DNA of 59,384 nt from Acidovorax sp. MR-S7. GTDB lineage: Bacteria; Pseudomonadota; Gammaproteobacteria; Burkholderiales; Burkholderiaceae_C. Below the pieces are notes generated by a model that worked only from the letters and a program-made list of their open reading frames with translations, was not told the DNA's origin and made no database searches. Location of the stretch: NCBI RefSeq assembly GCF_000400995.2, contig NZ_DF238984.1, positions 1-59,384 of the forward strand, given 5' to 3'. Made by a program: the position numbers and the translations under genes. Positions 26,181-34,346 of this stretch are shown here, piece after piece. Each line of letters opens with the position of its first letter. Position 1 is the stretch's first letter.

Positions 26181-27278
26181 TCAGCGTGCGCGCAGGCGGC
26201 GCGAATGGCTGTGCACCGTCTCCACCAGCGCGGCCACGTGCTCGGGCGGCGTGAATTGGCTGATGCCGTGGCCCAGGTTGAAGATGTGCGTGGGGCCCGT
26301 GGTGGCCGGGTCGGTGTGCGGCGTGCCGAAGCTGTCGAGCACGGCACGCGCCTGGGCCGCGATGGCTTCAGGCGGGGCGAACAGCGCGTTGGGGTCGATG
26401 TTGCCCTGCAGCGCATGGGTGGCGCCCACGATGGCGCGGGCCTTGCCCAGGTTGGCGGTCCAGTCCAGGCCCAGCACCTCGCAGCCGAGGTCCTGCATCT
26501 CGGGCAGCCAGATGCCGCCGCCCTTGGTGAAGACGATGCGCGGCACGTCCTGGCCGTCCACGCCCGTGCGCTTCAATGCGCTCAGCACGCGGCGGGTGTA
26601 GGCCAGGCTGAACTGCTGGAACGCGCCGTCGGCCAGCACGCCGCCCCAGGAGTCGAACACCATGACGGCCTGCGCGCCCGCGTCGATCTGCGCGTTGAGG
26701 TAGGCGGCCACGGCGTCGGCGTTCACCGCCAGGATGCGGTGCATCAGGTCCGGGCGGGCGTACATCAGGCTCTTGACCAGGCGGTAGTCGTCCGAGCCCT
26801 TGCCCTCGACCATGTAGCAGGCCAGCGTCCAGGGGCTGCCCGAGAAGCCGATCAGCGGCACGCGGCCGTTCAGCGCGCGGCGGATGCTGGTGACGGCGTC
26901 GAACACGTAGCGCAGCTTGTCCATGTCGGGCACGGCCAGCCGGTCGACTTCGGCTTCGCCCCGCACCACCTGGGCGAAGCGCGGCCCCTCGCCTTCGGCG
27001 AACGACAGGCCCAGGCCCATGGCGTCGGGCACGGTGAGGATGTCGGAAAACAGGATGGCCGCGTCGAGTGGAAAGCGCTCCAGGGGTTGCAGCGTGACCT
27101 CGGTGGCGTAGTCCACGTTGGTCGCCAGCCCCATAAAGCTGCCGGCCTTGGCGCGCGTGGCCTTGTACTCGGGCAGGTAGCGCCCGGCCTGGCGCATGAG
27201 CCACAGGGGCGTGTAGTCGGTGGCCTGGCGGCGGCAGGCGCGCAGGAAGGTGTCGTTCTGGAGGGGGGCGAAGCTCAT
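26181..27278 (-). CDS. hemE: Uroporphyrinogen decarboxylase
   Basis: A 365-residue HemE that removes four carboxylates from uroporphyrinogen III to give coproporphyrinogen III in haem synthesis. The signature [14 protein letters not shown] (about 25-38) carries the substrate-binding arginines. [12 protein letters not shown] contains the catalytic aspartate, and [13 protein letters not shown] and FNLGHGI are also present. The ATG at 27278 gives the standard N-terminus ([14 protein letters not shown]). It is separated from priA by a long non-coding region and from the upstream restriction-methyltransferase stop by 38 bases. Confidence 0.97.
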   Translation of the reverse strand: MSFAPLQNDTFLRACRRQATDYTPLWLMRQAGRYLPEYKATRAKAGSFMGLATNVDYATEVTLQPLERFPLDAAILFSDILTVPDAMGLGLSFAEGEGPRFAQVVRGEAEVDRLAVPDMDKLRYVFDAVTSIRRALNGRVPLIGFSGSPWTLACYMVEGKGSDDYRLVKSLMYARPDLMHRILAVNADAVAAYLNAQIDAGAQAVMVFDSWGGVLADGAFQQFSLAYTRRVLSALKRTGVDGQDVPRIVFTKGGGIWLPEMQDLGCEVLGLDWTANLGKARAIVGATHALQGNIDPNALFAPPEAIAAQARAVLDSFGTPHTDPATTGPTHIFNLGHGISQFTPPEHVAALVETVHSHSRRLRAR

Positions 27279-27316
27279 GCGGGCGATTGTCGCAGGCCGT
27301 CCCGGCCGGAACCTGT

Positions 27317-30300
27317 TCAGCCCCGCCAGGCTGGGCCGCTTTCCATTGCCACGGGCTGGGCGCGGCCCAGCGCTTCCAGCGTTTGCAGCAGCGTGGGCAG
27401 GCCCTTCTTCCACGGCCCCCGGCCCTTGAAGCGTGCTTCGATGGCGGGCAGGGTCAGCGGCACGGGGCTGCTGGCCAGTGCATCGGCCACGGCGCGCACC
27501 TGCTCGGGCAGAGTGGCGGGCCAGGGAGATTGCTCTTGTTTCGATAGCGATTTTTTACAATCAAAATCAGCCTCTGGCGTTTGTCCATCAAGCGCTGGCA
27601 GCTCCTGATTTTGCGGCGAATTTTGCGGATTCTGGAACGCGGGCCGCAGCCAGCGCACTCGGCCCGGGGCCTCCTCGGCGGTGCGCTGGGCGTTGAGCTG
27701 GACAAGGTGGGCGAGGATGGCGCCGGTATCCGCCTGCGCGGGCAGGCCGTAGGCGGCGAGCACGGCGGCGTCCAGCTCGTCGTGCAGCTCGCGCAGCACG
27801 CCGGCCAGGCCCTGGGCGTGGATGGCTTTCTCCTTGGCGCTGAGGGTGCGGCCTTCGCGCAGGGCGGCAAGGACGTTGTAGAGGCCGGTGAGGGTCAGGC
27901 CGTCCTGGGTGAGCACGCGCTTGCGGTGGGCGTCGATCTGTTCGGCCAGTTGGGCGATGCGGGCGCGGTGCGGGGTGTCTTCGGCGGGGAAGGGGAAGGT
28001 CTCGAAGCAGCGGGAGTTGTTGTAGCGCGGACGGTCTTCGAGTGTTCCACCCTGCACGGCAGCCCATTGAAGATGCACGATGCTGGAAAGCACGCCCAGA
28101 TGAAATGCGTCGCTGGTTGCGAAGGCGATCAGTCCCTGATCTGGTAGCACGCCTTCGGGCAAGAACTGGAAGGTCCGGTGCTTGGCGGTCATGGGCGTGG
28201 CGATGAATCGGGGCAGCCCATGAAGCGCTTGGCGCATGTCTGGCCGAGGCTCCGCAAACAGCCACCATTTTTCGCGGTAGGACGCTCGTTGAGATTGGTC
28301 GCGTTCAGGCTTTACACCCTCCAGCACGCGCTGGTATGCAGCGGGGAATTGAGTACGCGCGGACTCCTGGGTTTGGCCGAAAAAATCAATGGCATAGACC
28401 CCGCGTGGGCTGTCCGTGAGGTCACGCCCATTGCGCAGTGGCTTCAGGGCAGCAGGTTCGGTGCCGATCAGCGGGTCATCAGGTGCAACCCAGAAGCCTG
28501 AACCCATTAGCGTCACGCCACGGAAAGTCAGGCGTTCGTTGGACTGAAGTGGTTTCGCTCCTGCCACATCCGCCCCCACGCGCAAATCCGCATGGATAAG
28601 CCCTTGCTGCTCATCCAGCGCCACGGTCATCTCGCCAAACTCGCCCGCCTGCTCCGCCGTCACGGTCTGCAAGCGGCCTTCGCCGCTGCCCGCCGCCAGC
28701 ACCGTCATCGCAATCCGCACGGCGGCACCGTTGGCCGCATCCACCCAGGGGTGGTCGGGCACGGCCATGTGCAGGTGCGTGCCTGCATCCAGCGCGGCCT
28801 GCACCACGCGGCGGTTGAAGGTCTGGCGCAGGCTGTTGGTGGTGATGAGGCCCATGCGCTGCACTGCTCCGGCGGCCACCTGCTGCGCCGCGTGGTGCCA
28901 CCAGAACATGACGAAGTCGGCGCTTTCGGGCACGTCGGGCCATGCGCCGCGCAGGGCTTGCACGTAGCCGTCGCCCAGGGCGGCGCGCATGCTGGCCGCG
29001 CCAATGAACGGCGGGTTCCCCACGATGAAATCCGCCTGCGGCCACCCGGCCTTGCGCGCTCCCAGGTAGCGCCATTGCGGCACCTGCGCGGCTTCGTCGG
29101 GCACGGGCTCGCCGGTCACCGGGTGTGTCTTGAACGTGCTGCCGTCCCAGCGGCTCTGCAGCCGGCCTGCGCCGTCGTAGGCCACTTCCTGCGCGTCCCA
29201 GGCCAGCACGGCGTCGCGGCATTCGATGTTGCCGTAGTTGTGGACGACCGGCTCGGCCACGCTGGCGCGGCCCCGGCTGCGGATGTGCCATTGCAGGTAG
29301 CCGATCCACAGCACCAGCTCGGCCAGGGCAGCGGCGCGTTCGCTCAGTTCGATGCCGCGCAGTTGTTGCAGCGTCACCGTTTCGCCCTCGAAGCCCAGTT
29401 GGTCCTGCGTGTGGCCCAGCGCTTCCAGCTGGTTGACGACTTCGCCCTCCAGGCGCTTCAAGTGCTCCAGCGTCACGTAGAGGAAGTTGGCGCTGCCGCA
29501 GGCCGGGTCGAGCACGCGGGTGGCGCAGAGCTGGTGCAGGAATTTCTGCACTTCGGCGCGGGCCTCGGCCAGTTTGGCATCGCGTGCCTTGTCTTCCAGT
29601 GCGGCAGCTTCGTGTGCCAGCACGAGCGCTGAAGCCTGGGCGTCGGACCAGGCTGCGCGCAGGGGCTCGATCACCGTGGGCAGCACCAGCCGCTCCACGT
29701 AGGCGCGGGGCGTGTAGTGCGCGCCCAGGGCGTGGCGCTCGGCGGGGTCCAGGGCGCGCTCCAGCAGGGTGCCGAAGATGGCGGGCTCCACCTCGCGCCA
29801 GTTGGCGCGGGCGGCTTCGATGAGCAGGTCGATCTGCTCGGGGGTGAGCAGCAGGCTGTAGCCGTCTTCGGCCGCGCCCTTGAACAGCTTGCCGTTGAAG
29901 TGCAGCACGTCTTGCGCCAGCGCTGGGCTGAAGCCGCCCCGGTCCATGTCGGCCCACAGCGTGCGCAGCATCTGCCGCAGTGTGGCGGGGTTGTTGCGGT
30001 GGGTTTGCAGCAGGCCGAGGAAGGCGCCCTTGGGCAGCAGTTCCACGTCTTCCGCGAACATGCTGAACAGGCAGCGGGTGAGGAAATTTGCTACTATTTC
30101 AGGAGCTTCTTGCGCTTGCTGGTATTGCGTTTGCGCCGTATTTGATGTATAATTTCCCGTCCCGTCCCGTCCCGTCTTGGCGGCAGGCGATTCGAGCGAT
30201 TTCGCCAGCCGTGCCAGCAGCGCGGCCACCTCGCGCGTGACCTGGGCGCTGATCCTGGCGGGGTCGAGCGATTCGGGCTCCTCCCAGATGCGGCGCAGCC

Positions 30301-30796
30301 GCTCGCGCACTTCGGGCTTGGCCAGATCCGCCAGCGGCAGGCGGTGGCTGCGCGGGTCGGGGTAGGGGGTGTAGGTGCCGCCGCTCTGGCTGAATTCGGC
30401 ATACACCTCGATGACGGTGCCCACGTCCACCACCAGCACGAAGGGCGGGCGGCCTTCCGATGCGGGCAGGGCGCGGGCGTAGTTCTCGCCCTGGCTGCGG
30501 GCGCGCAGCAGGCCGTCGTCGAAGCTGCGGGCCGTGGCGGCGGCCTTGAGTTTCTTGGCCTCCAGCACGAAGCGGCCGCGCCGGTAGCAGTCGATGCGCC
30601 CGCTGCTGGTGCTGCCGTCGCCGTGGGTGAAGGTGATGGGGCGCTCGAACATGTAGTCCTGCGCGGGCGTGGCGTGGGGCTTGTCCACGCCTAGCAGGGT
30701 GCACAGGTCGATGACGAAGCTCTGCGCAGTGGCCAGTTCGCTGGCGGCAGTGCCGCTCCAGCGGGCGATGAAGTCGTGGGCGGCGGCGTCCGTCAT
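27317..30796 (-). CDS. MmeI-like (type IIG/IIL) fused restriction endonuclease-methyltransferase
   Basis: A 1159-residue protein in one frame. An N-terminal PD-(D/E)xK-like nuclease has Asp69 in [10 protein letters not shown] and Glu79-Ala-Lys81. A helical linker follows, then a gamma-class N6-adenine methyltransferase with motif [11 protein letters not shown] at 430 and motif IV NPPF at 594, in [15 protein letters not shown]-terminal target-recognition region comes last. NPPFIG and the later FVMFWWHHA segment resemble MmeI-family enzymes. It starts inside the metY stop (ATGA overlap). A (CCCGT)4 tandem repeat lies in codons about 208-214, and two family A repeats encode about 217-238 and 1062-1086. 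The target sequence cannot be predicted. Confidence 0.88.
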   Translation of the reverse strand: MTDAAAHDFIARWSGTAASELATAQSFVIDLCTLLGVDKPHATPAQDYMFERPITFTHGDGSTSSGRIDCYRRGRFVLEAKKLKAAATARSFDDGLLRARSQGENYARALPASEGRPPFVLVVDVGTVIEVYAEFSQSGGTYTPYPDPRSHRLPLADLAKPEVRERLRRIWEEPESLDPARISAQVTREVAALLARLAKSLESPAAKTGRDGTGNYTSNTAQTQYQQAQEAPEIVANFLTRCLFSMFAEDVELLPKGAFLGLLQTHRNNPATLRQMLRTLWADMDRGGFSPALAQDVLHFNGKLFKGAAEDGYSLLLTPEQIDLLIEAARANWREVEPAIFGTLLERALDPAERHALGAHYTPRAYVERLVLPTVIEPLRAAWSDAQASALVLAHEAAALEDKARDAKLAEARAEVQKFLHQLCATRVLDPACGSANFLYVTLEHLKRLEGEVVNQLEALGHTQDQLGFEGETVTLQQLRGIELSERAAALAELVLWIGYLQWHIRSRGRASVAEPVVHNYGNIECRDAVLAWDAQEVAYDGAGRLQSRWDGSTFKTHPVTGEPVPDEAAQVPQWRYLGARKAGWPQADFIVGNPPFIGAASMRAALGDGYVQALRGAWPDVPESADFVMFWWHHAAQQVAAGAVQRMGLITTNSLRQTFNRRVVQAALDAGTHLHMAVPDHPWVDAANGAAVRIAMTVLAAGSGEGRLQTVTAEQAGEFGEMTVALDEQQGLIHADLRVGADVAGAKPLQSNERLTFRGVTLMGSGFWVAPDDPLIGTEPAALKPLRNGRDLTDSPRGVYAIDFFGQTQESARTQFPAAYQRVLEGVKPERDQSQRASYREKWWLFAEPRPDMRQALHGLPRFIATPMTAKHRTFQFLPEGVLPDQGLIAFATSDAFHLGVLSSIVHLQWAAVQGGTLEDRPRYNNSRCFETFPFPAEDTPHRARIAQLAEQIDAHRKRVLTQDGLTLTGLYNVLAALREGRTLSAKEKAIHAQGLAGVLRELHDELDAAVLAAYGLPAQADTGAILAHLVQLNAQRTAEEAPGRVRWLRPAFQNPQNSPQNQELPALDGQTPEADFDCKKSLSKQEQSPWPATLPEQVRAVADALASSPVPLTLPAIEARFKGRGPWKKGLPTLLQTLEALGRAQPVAMESGPAWRG
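27540..27613 (+). repeat. Palindromic repeat family A, copy R7 (inside the restriction-methyltransferase)
   Basis: Core GCGT-N11-GCGC (one substitution) with CATCAAGCGCTGGCAGCTCC and a left part CAAAATCAGCCTCTGG. It is translated within the gene's C-terminal linker (residues about 1062-1086) without breaking the frame. Confidence 0.75.
30084..30146 (-). repeat. Palindromic repeat family A, copy R8 (inside the restriction-methyltransferase)
   Basis: This inverted copy, TTGCTACTATTTCAGGAGCT then CTTGCGCTTG, has the second arm degenerate (GCGC after 17 bases). It encodes residues about 217-238, a Gln/Ala-rich linker between the nuclease and methyltransferase domains. Confidence 0.65.
30156..30175 (-). 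repeat. Pentanucleotide tandem repeat (CCCGT)4 inside the restriction-methyltransferase
   Basis: Four perfect CCCGT units (ACGGG on the coding strand) encode part of the TGRDGTGN segment at residues about 208-214. The unit length is not a multiple of three, so gain or loss of one unit would shift the frame and truncate the protein before the methyltransferase domain. It sits directly beside repeat R8. Confidence 0.85.
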
Positions 30797-32112
30797 GCCG
30801 CCCGCCCCAGCGCCTGGTCGATGTCCCACAGGATGTCGTCCACATCCTCGATGCCCACCGACAGCCGCACCATGTCCGCGCCCACGCCCGCGCGGGCCAG
30901 CTCCTCCTCGCTGAGCTGCCGGTGTGTGGTCGATGCGGGGTGGATCACCAGCGTCTTCGCATCGCCGATGTTGGCCAGGTGGCTCAGGAACTCGCAGGCG
31001 TCGATGAACTTCTCGCCCGCCGCGGCACCGCCTTTCACGCCGAAGGTCAGGATGCCGGAGGCGCCGGGGCTGCCATCCACCGCGCGGAACTGTTTGCGCG
31101 CCAGTTCGTGATACGGCGAATCGGGCAGGCCGGGGTAGTTGACCCAGGCCACCTGCGGGTGCTGCTGCAGGAACTTCGCGACCGCCAGCGTGTTGCGGCA
31201 GTGCTCGCGCATGCGCAGGTGCAGTGTCTCGGCGCCTTGCAGCAGTTGCCACGCATTCATGGGGGAGAGCACGCCGCCGAAGGTGCGGTTGACCTCCATG
31301 CGCGCCTTCATGGTGTAGCCGAAGTCGCCGAAGGTCTCGTAGAACTTCACGCCGTGGTAGGCGCGGCTGGGTTCGACCATCTCGGGGAATTTGCCGTTGT
31401 CCCACGGGAACTTGCCGCCTTCCACCACCACGCCGCCCATCGTGGTGCCGTGGCCGCCGATGTACTTGGTGGCGCTGTGCACCACGATGTCGGCGCCGAG
31501 CGCGAGCGGGTTGCAGAGGTAGGGGCTGGCGACGGTGTTGTCGATGACCAGCGGCACGCCGTGGGCACGGGCCACCTCGGAGATGGAGCCGATGTCGAGC
31601 ACGTTGACCAGCGGGTTGCCGATGGTCTCGCCGTACACGGCGCGCGTGTTCGGGCGCATGGCGCGCGCGAAGTTCTCGGGGTCGGCGGGATCGACGAAGG
31701 TGGTCTCGATCCCCAGGCGCGAAAAGCCCACGCCGAGCTGCCCCACCGTGCCGCCGTAGAGCGTGCTGGCCGCCACGATGTGGTCGCCGGCCTTCAGGAT
31801 GGCGAGCAGCGCCGCCATCTGCGCGGCCATGCCGCTCGCACAGGCCAGGGCCGCACGGCCGCCTTCGAGGCTGGCGATGCGCTCCTCCAGCACGGCCACC
31901 GTGGGGTTGCTGATGCGGCTGTAGACGTTGCCGAAGGTCTGCAGGTTGAACAGGCTGCTCGCGTGCTCGGCGTCGTCGAAGACGAAGCTCGTCGTCTGGT
32001 GGATGGGCGTGGCGCGCGCGCCGGTCACGGGGTCGGGCTGGGCGCCGGCATGGATGGCGCGGGTGCCGAAGCCGAAGGCGCGGTCGGCGCCGGAGGGGGT
32101 GTCGTCTCGCAT
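30793..32112 (-). CDS. metY: O-acetylhomoserine sulfhydrylase / aminocarboxypropyltransferase
   Basis: A 439-residue Cys/Met-metabolism PLP enzyme. Motifs are TRAIHAGAQPDPVTGARATP, TFGNVYSRISNPT, LASGMAAQ-like CASGMAAQ and VHSATKYIGGHG, with the PLP lysine at 216. The length (about 430) and SRISNPT/KYIGGHG context match MetY, which makes homocysteine from O-acetylhomoserine and sulfide. I chose the ATG at 32112; the frame extends upstream only into repeat R9. Its stop overlaps the start of the restriction-methyltransferase (ATGA). The symbol is the likeliest, but a MetZ-type activity cannot be excluded. Confidence 0.92.
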   Translation of the reverse strand: MRDDTPSGADRAFGFGTRAIHAGAQPDPVTGARATPIHQTTSFVFDDAEHASSLFNLQTFGNVYSRISNPTVAVLEERIASLEGGRAALACASGMAAQMAALLAILKAGDHIVAASTLYGGTVGQLGVGFSRLGIETTFVDPADPENFARAMRPNTRAVYGETIGNPLVNVLDIGSISEVARAHGVPLVIDNTVASPYLCNPLALGADIVVHSATKYIGGHGTTMGGVVVEGGKFPWDNGKFPEMVEPSRAYHGVKFYETFGDFGYTMKARMEVNRTFGGVLSPMNAWQLLQGAETLHLRMREHCRNTLAVAKFLQQHPQVAWVNYPGLPDSPYHELARKQFRAVDGSPGASGILTFGVKGGAAAGEKFIDACEFLSHLANIGDAKTLVIHPASTTHRQLSEEELARAGVGADMVRLSVGIEDVDDILWDIDQALGRAA

Positions 32113-32120
32113 GGTGTTCT

Positions 32121-32182
32121 TTGAGTGAAATATGCCTCTAGCGCTTGCCATTCAAGCGCAAGCAGCTATCAATAAGGGAGCT
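32121..32182 (+). repeat. Palindromic repeat family A, copy R9
   Basis: Left end TTTGAGTGAAATATGCCTCT, core GCGCTTG-ccatt-CAAGCGC (32141-32159), right end AAGCAGCTATCAATAAGG. It fills the whole gap between the CoA-binding gene and metY, contains the stop codon of the former (complement of 32169-32171), and must carry or overlap the metY leader. Confidence 0.9.
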
Positions 32183-32684
32183 GGCGCAGGCGCTTGGCCG
32201 AGATCACCTGGGTGTTCACGCCCATCCAGCCCAGGCCGCCGAAGAGGCGCGCATGCTCGATCTTCACGCAGCGGTTCTGCACGGTGCGCAGGCCCGCGCT
32301 TTCCGCGCGCCGCACGGCTTCCTCGTTGAGCACGCCGAGCTGCAGCCACAGGCATTGCGCGCCGATGGCGATGGCCTCTTCGGCCAAGGGCGGGATGTCC
32401 TCGCTCTTGCGGAAGCAGTCCACCATGTCGATCTTCGCGCCCTGCGCGGCCAGGGCGGCGGCGGCCTCCGCCACGCCGGCGTAGGCGGTCTCGCCGAGGA
32501 TCTGCCCGCCCTCGCGCGCGACCACGGGGTTCACCGGAACGATGCGGTAGCCGTGCGCCTGCATGTACTTGGCCGCGAAGTAGCTGGGCCGGTGCCATTG
32601 CGGCGACAGGCCGACCACGGCCAGGGTGCGGCAGCGCGTGAGGAGGTCGCGCAGGGTGCTGATGGTGTCGGGAGTGCGGCTCAT
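32169..32684 (-). CDS. CoA-binding domain protein, YccU type
   Basis: A 171-residue single Rossmann-like CoA_binding_2 protein. TLAVVGLSPQWHRPSYFAAKYM and YRIVPVNPVV form the nucleotide fold. IDMVDCFRKSEDIPPLAEEA and LWLQLGVLNEEA complete the family pattern, ending with the CVKIEHAR segment. Relatives resemble the CoA-binding part of succinyl-CoA synthetase, but no reaction is known. The ATG at 32684 is followed by a natural N-terminus (MSRTPDTIS). It is divergent from the fecI-like gene; the Fur box lies between them. Confidence 0.88.
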   Translation of the reverse strand: MSRTPDTISTLRDLLTRCRTLAVVGLSPQWHRPSYFAAKYMQAHGYRIVPVNPVVAREGGQILGETAYAGVAEAAAALAAQGAKIDMVDCFRKSEDIPPLAEEAIAIGAQCLWLQLGVLNEEAVRRAESAGLRTVQNRCVKIEHARLFGGLGWMGVNTQVISAKRLRQLPY

Positions 32685-32724
32685 GTCCCGGAGTGTAGGT
32701 GCGCCTCGCCGGGGTGGCTGCCTC

Positions 32725-32743
32725 ATAATAGGAATCATTCCCA
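32725..32743. promoter_or_regulatory. Fur box upstream of the fecI-like sigma factor gene
   Basis: ATAATAGGAATCATTCCCA includes the perfect palindrome GGAAT-c-ATTCC (32731-32741) and resembles the 19-bp Fur consensus. It ends 50 bases upstream of the sigma-factor start codon, which is a normal place for iron repression of a FecI-type gene. Confidence 0.72.
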
Positions 32744-32793
32744 ATACCATCGTTCCTGCGTTCGCCGCCCCTGCCGGCGAATCACCTCCGCCC

Positions 32794-33321
32794 ATGCCTG
32801 CCGTCCAGAGCGTTCACGACCGCGCGATTGCCCACCTGTACACCGCCCACCACGGCTGGCTGCTGGGCTGGCTGCGCCGCAGGATCGGCAATGGCTGGGA
32901 TGCGGCCGACCTCGCGCAGGACACCTTCGTGCGCCTGCTGGCCGCCCCCGACGCCACGCCCGAGAAGCAGCGCGGCTGGCAGCTCGACGAGCCCCGCGCC
33001 TATCTCGCGCTGGTCGCCAAGCGCCTGCTGGTCAACCTGCACCGCCGCCGCGCGCTGGAGCAGGCCTATCTGGAAACGCTGGCCCGGCTGCCCGAGTCGC
33101 TCGCCCCCTCGCCCGAACAGCGCGCGTTGCTGCTGGAGGCACTGCAGCAGATCGACGCCGCGCTCGACGGCCTGCCCGCGCCCGTGCGCACCGCCTTCCT
33201 GCTGGCCCAGCTCGAAGGGCTGGGCCACGCCGCGATCGCCGCGCGCCTGGGCCGCAGCGAGCGCACCGTCAAGCGCTACATGGTCCAGGCCATGGCCTGC
33301 TGCATCGTGCACCTGCCATGA
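32794..33321 (+). CDS. FecI-like ECF RNA polymerase sigma factor
   Basis: A 175-residue group 4 sigma factor. Region 2 is about residues 10-80 (YTAHHGWLLGWLRRRIG, DLAQDTFVRLLAAP). Region 4 is about 115-170, with the HTH LEGLGHAAIAARLGRSERTV. Such factors are released by FecR when the cognate receptor binds its ferric siderophore. I chose the ATG at 32794, since earlier in-frame codons run through the Fur box. It overlaps the fecR-like gene by 4 bases (ATGA). Confidence 0.93.
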   Translation: MPAVQSVHDRAIAHLYTAHHGWLLGWLRRRIGNGWDAADLAQDTFVRLLAAPDATPEKQRGWQLDEPRAYLALVAKRLLVNLHRRRALEQAYLETLARLPESLAPSPEQRALLLEALQQIDAALDGLPAPVRTAFLLAQLEGLGHAAIAARLGRSERTVKRYMVQAMACCIVHLP

Positions 33322-34259
33322 GCGGCGTGGTGGACGAAGCCGTCGCGCTGCAGGCGGCCGAATGGTTCTTCCTGCTGCAGTCGGGCGGGGCCACCGAGGC
33401 CGACCGCCAGCGCTGGACGCACTGGCGCGAGGCGCACCCCAGCCACGCGCTCGCCTGGGAGCGTGCCCAGCGCGTGGGCCAGGCCTTCGCGCAGCTGCCG
33501 CCGGCCGTGGCCCTGTCCGTGCTGGGGCGCGAGCGGCGCCGCGCCGCCGTGCGGGCGCTGGCGCTGCTGCTGGTGGCCGCGCCCGCCGGCTGGCTGGCCT
33601 GGCGCCACGCGCCTGCGGCCGGCCACCGCACCGCCACGGGCGAGGGCCGGACGTTGGCGCTGGCCGACGGCAGCCGCCTGCAACTGGACACGGCCAGCGC
33701 CGTGGACATCGAATTCGATAGCGCCCAGCGCTTGATTCGCCTGCGCTCGGGGGCGATTCACATACAAACCGCCCCCGACACGCAGGCGCCGCCGCGCCCC
33801 CTGCGCGTGGCCACCGCCCAGGGCGTGCTGCAGGCCCTGGGCACGCGCTTCACCGTGCGGCAGCAGGACGGCCACACGCGCGTGGCGGTGTTCGAGGGCG
33901 CGGTTCAGGCGCAGCCCGCCGCCCCCGGGGCCGCCGCGCTGGTGCTGCGCGCAGGCCAGCAGGCGCGCATGGCGCGCGAGCGGGCGGGGCCGCCGCAGCC
34001 CGTGGAGCCCCAGGCCGACAGCTGGACGCGCGGCGTGCTCCACGTGCGCGACATGCGCCTGGCGGAATTCACCGCCGAGCTCGACCGCTACCGCCCGGGC
34101 GTGCTGCGCTGCGACCCGGCCGTGGCCGGCCTGCGCATCTCCGGCGTGTTCCAGCTGCGCGACACCACGGCGGTGATCGAAAGCCTGCCGCAGCTGCTGC
34201 CCGTGGCCGTGGCCTACCGCACGCGCTACTGGGTGGTGGTGACCGCGCCCGGCCCCTGA
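33318..34259 (+). CDS. FecR-like anti-sigma factor / iron-signal transducer
   Basis: A 313-residue FecR. The cytoplasmic N-terminal DUF4880-like segment is EAVALQAAEWFFLLQSGGAT with a WTHWREAHPSHALAWERAQ part. One transmembrane helix (about 75-95, ALALLLVAAPAGWLAW) is followed by a periplasmic FecR domain (RTLALADGSRLQLDTASAVD, GVLQALGTRFTV) and a C-terminal STN-like part (VRDMRLAEFTAELDRYRPG). It bridges the receptor at 34347 and the sigma factor at 32794. The ATG overlaps the sigma-factor stop. Confidence 0.92.
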   Translation: MSGVVDEAVALQAAEWFFLLQSGGATEADRQRWTHWREAHPSHALAWERAQRVGQAFAQLPPAVALSVLGRERRRAAVRALALLLVAAPAGWLAWRHAPAAGHRTATGEGRTLALADGSRLQLDTASAVDIEFDSAQRLIRLRSGAIHIQTAPDTQAPPRPLRVATAQGVLQALGTRFTVRQQDGHTRVAVFEGAVQAQPAAPGAAALVLRAGQQARMARERAGPPQPVEPQADSWTRGVLHVRDMRLAEFTAELDRYRPGVLRCDPAVAGLRISGVFQLRDTTAVIESLPQLLPVAVAYRTRYWVVVTAPGP

Positions 34260-34346
34260 AATTTCCTCGCGCCGCCGTGTCCCTTTTCCGCGGCTGGCGT
34301 GTGAAACCTGAAGAAACGTCGCTCAACCCTCTTCAGGAGAATTCCC

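Noticed and set aside
33712-33770. Possible family A repeat in the fecR-like gene (GATAGCGCCCAGCGCTTGAT)
   Set aside because: The encoded DSAQRLIRLRSG matches normal FecR sequence, and the second arm and right end are missing, so chance similarity is more likely.
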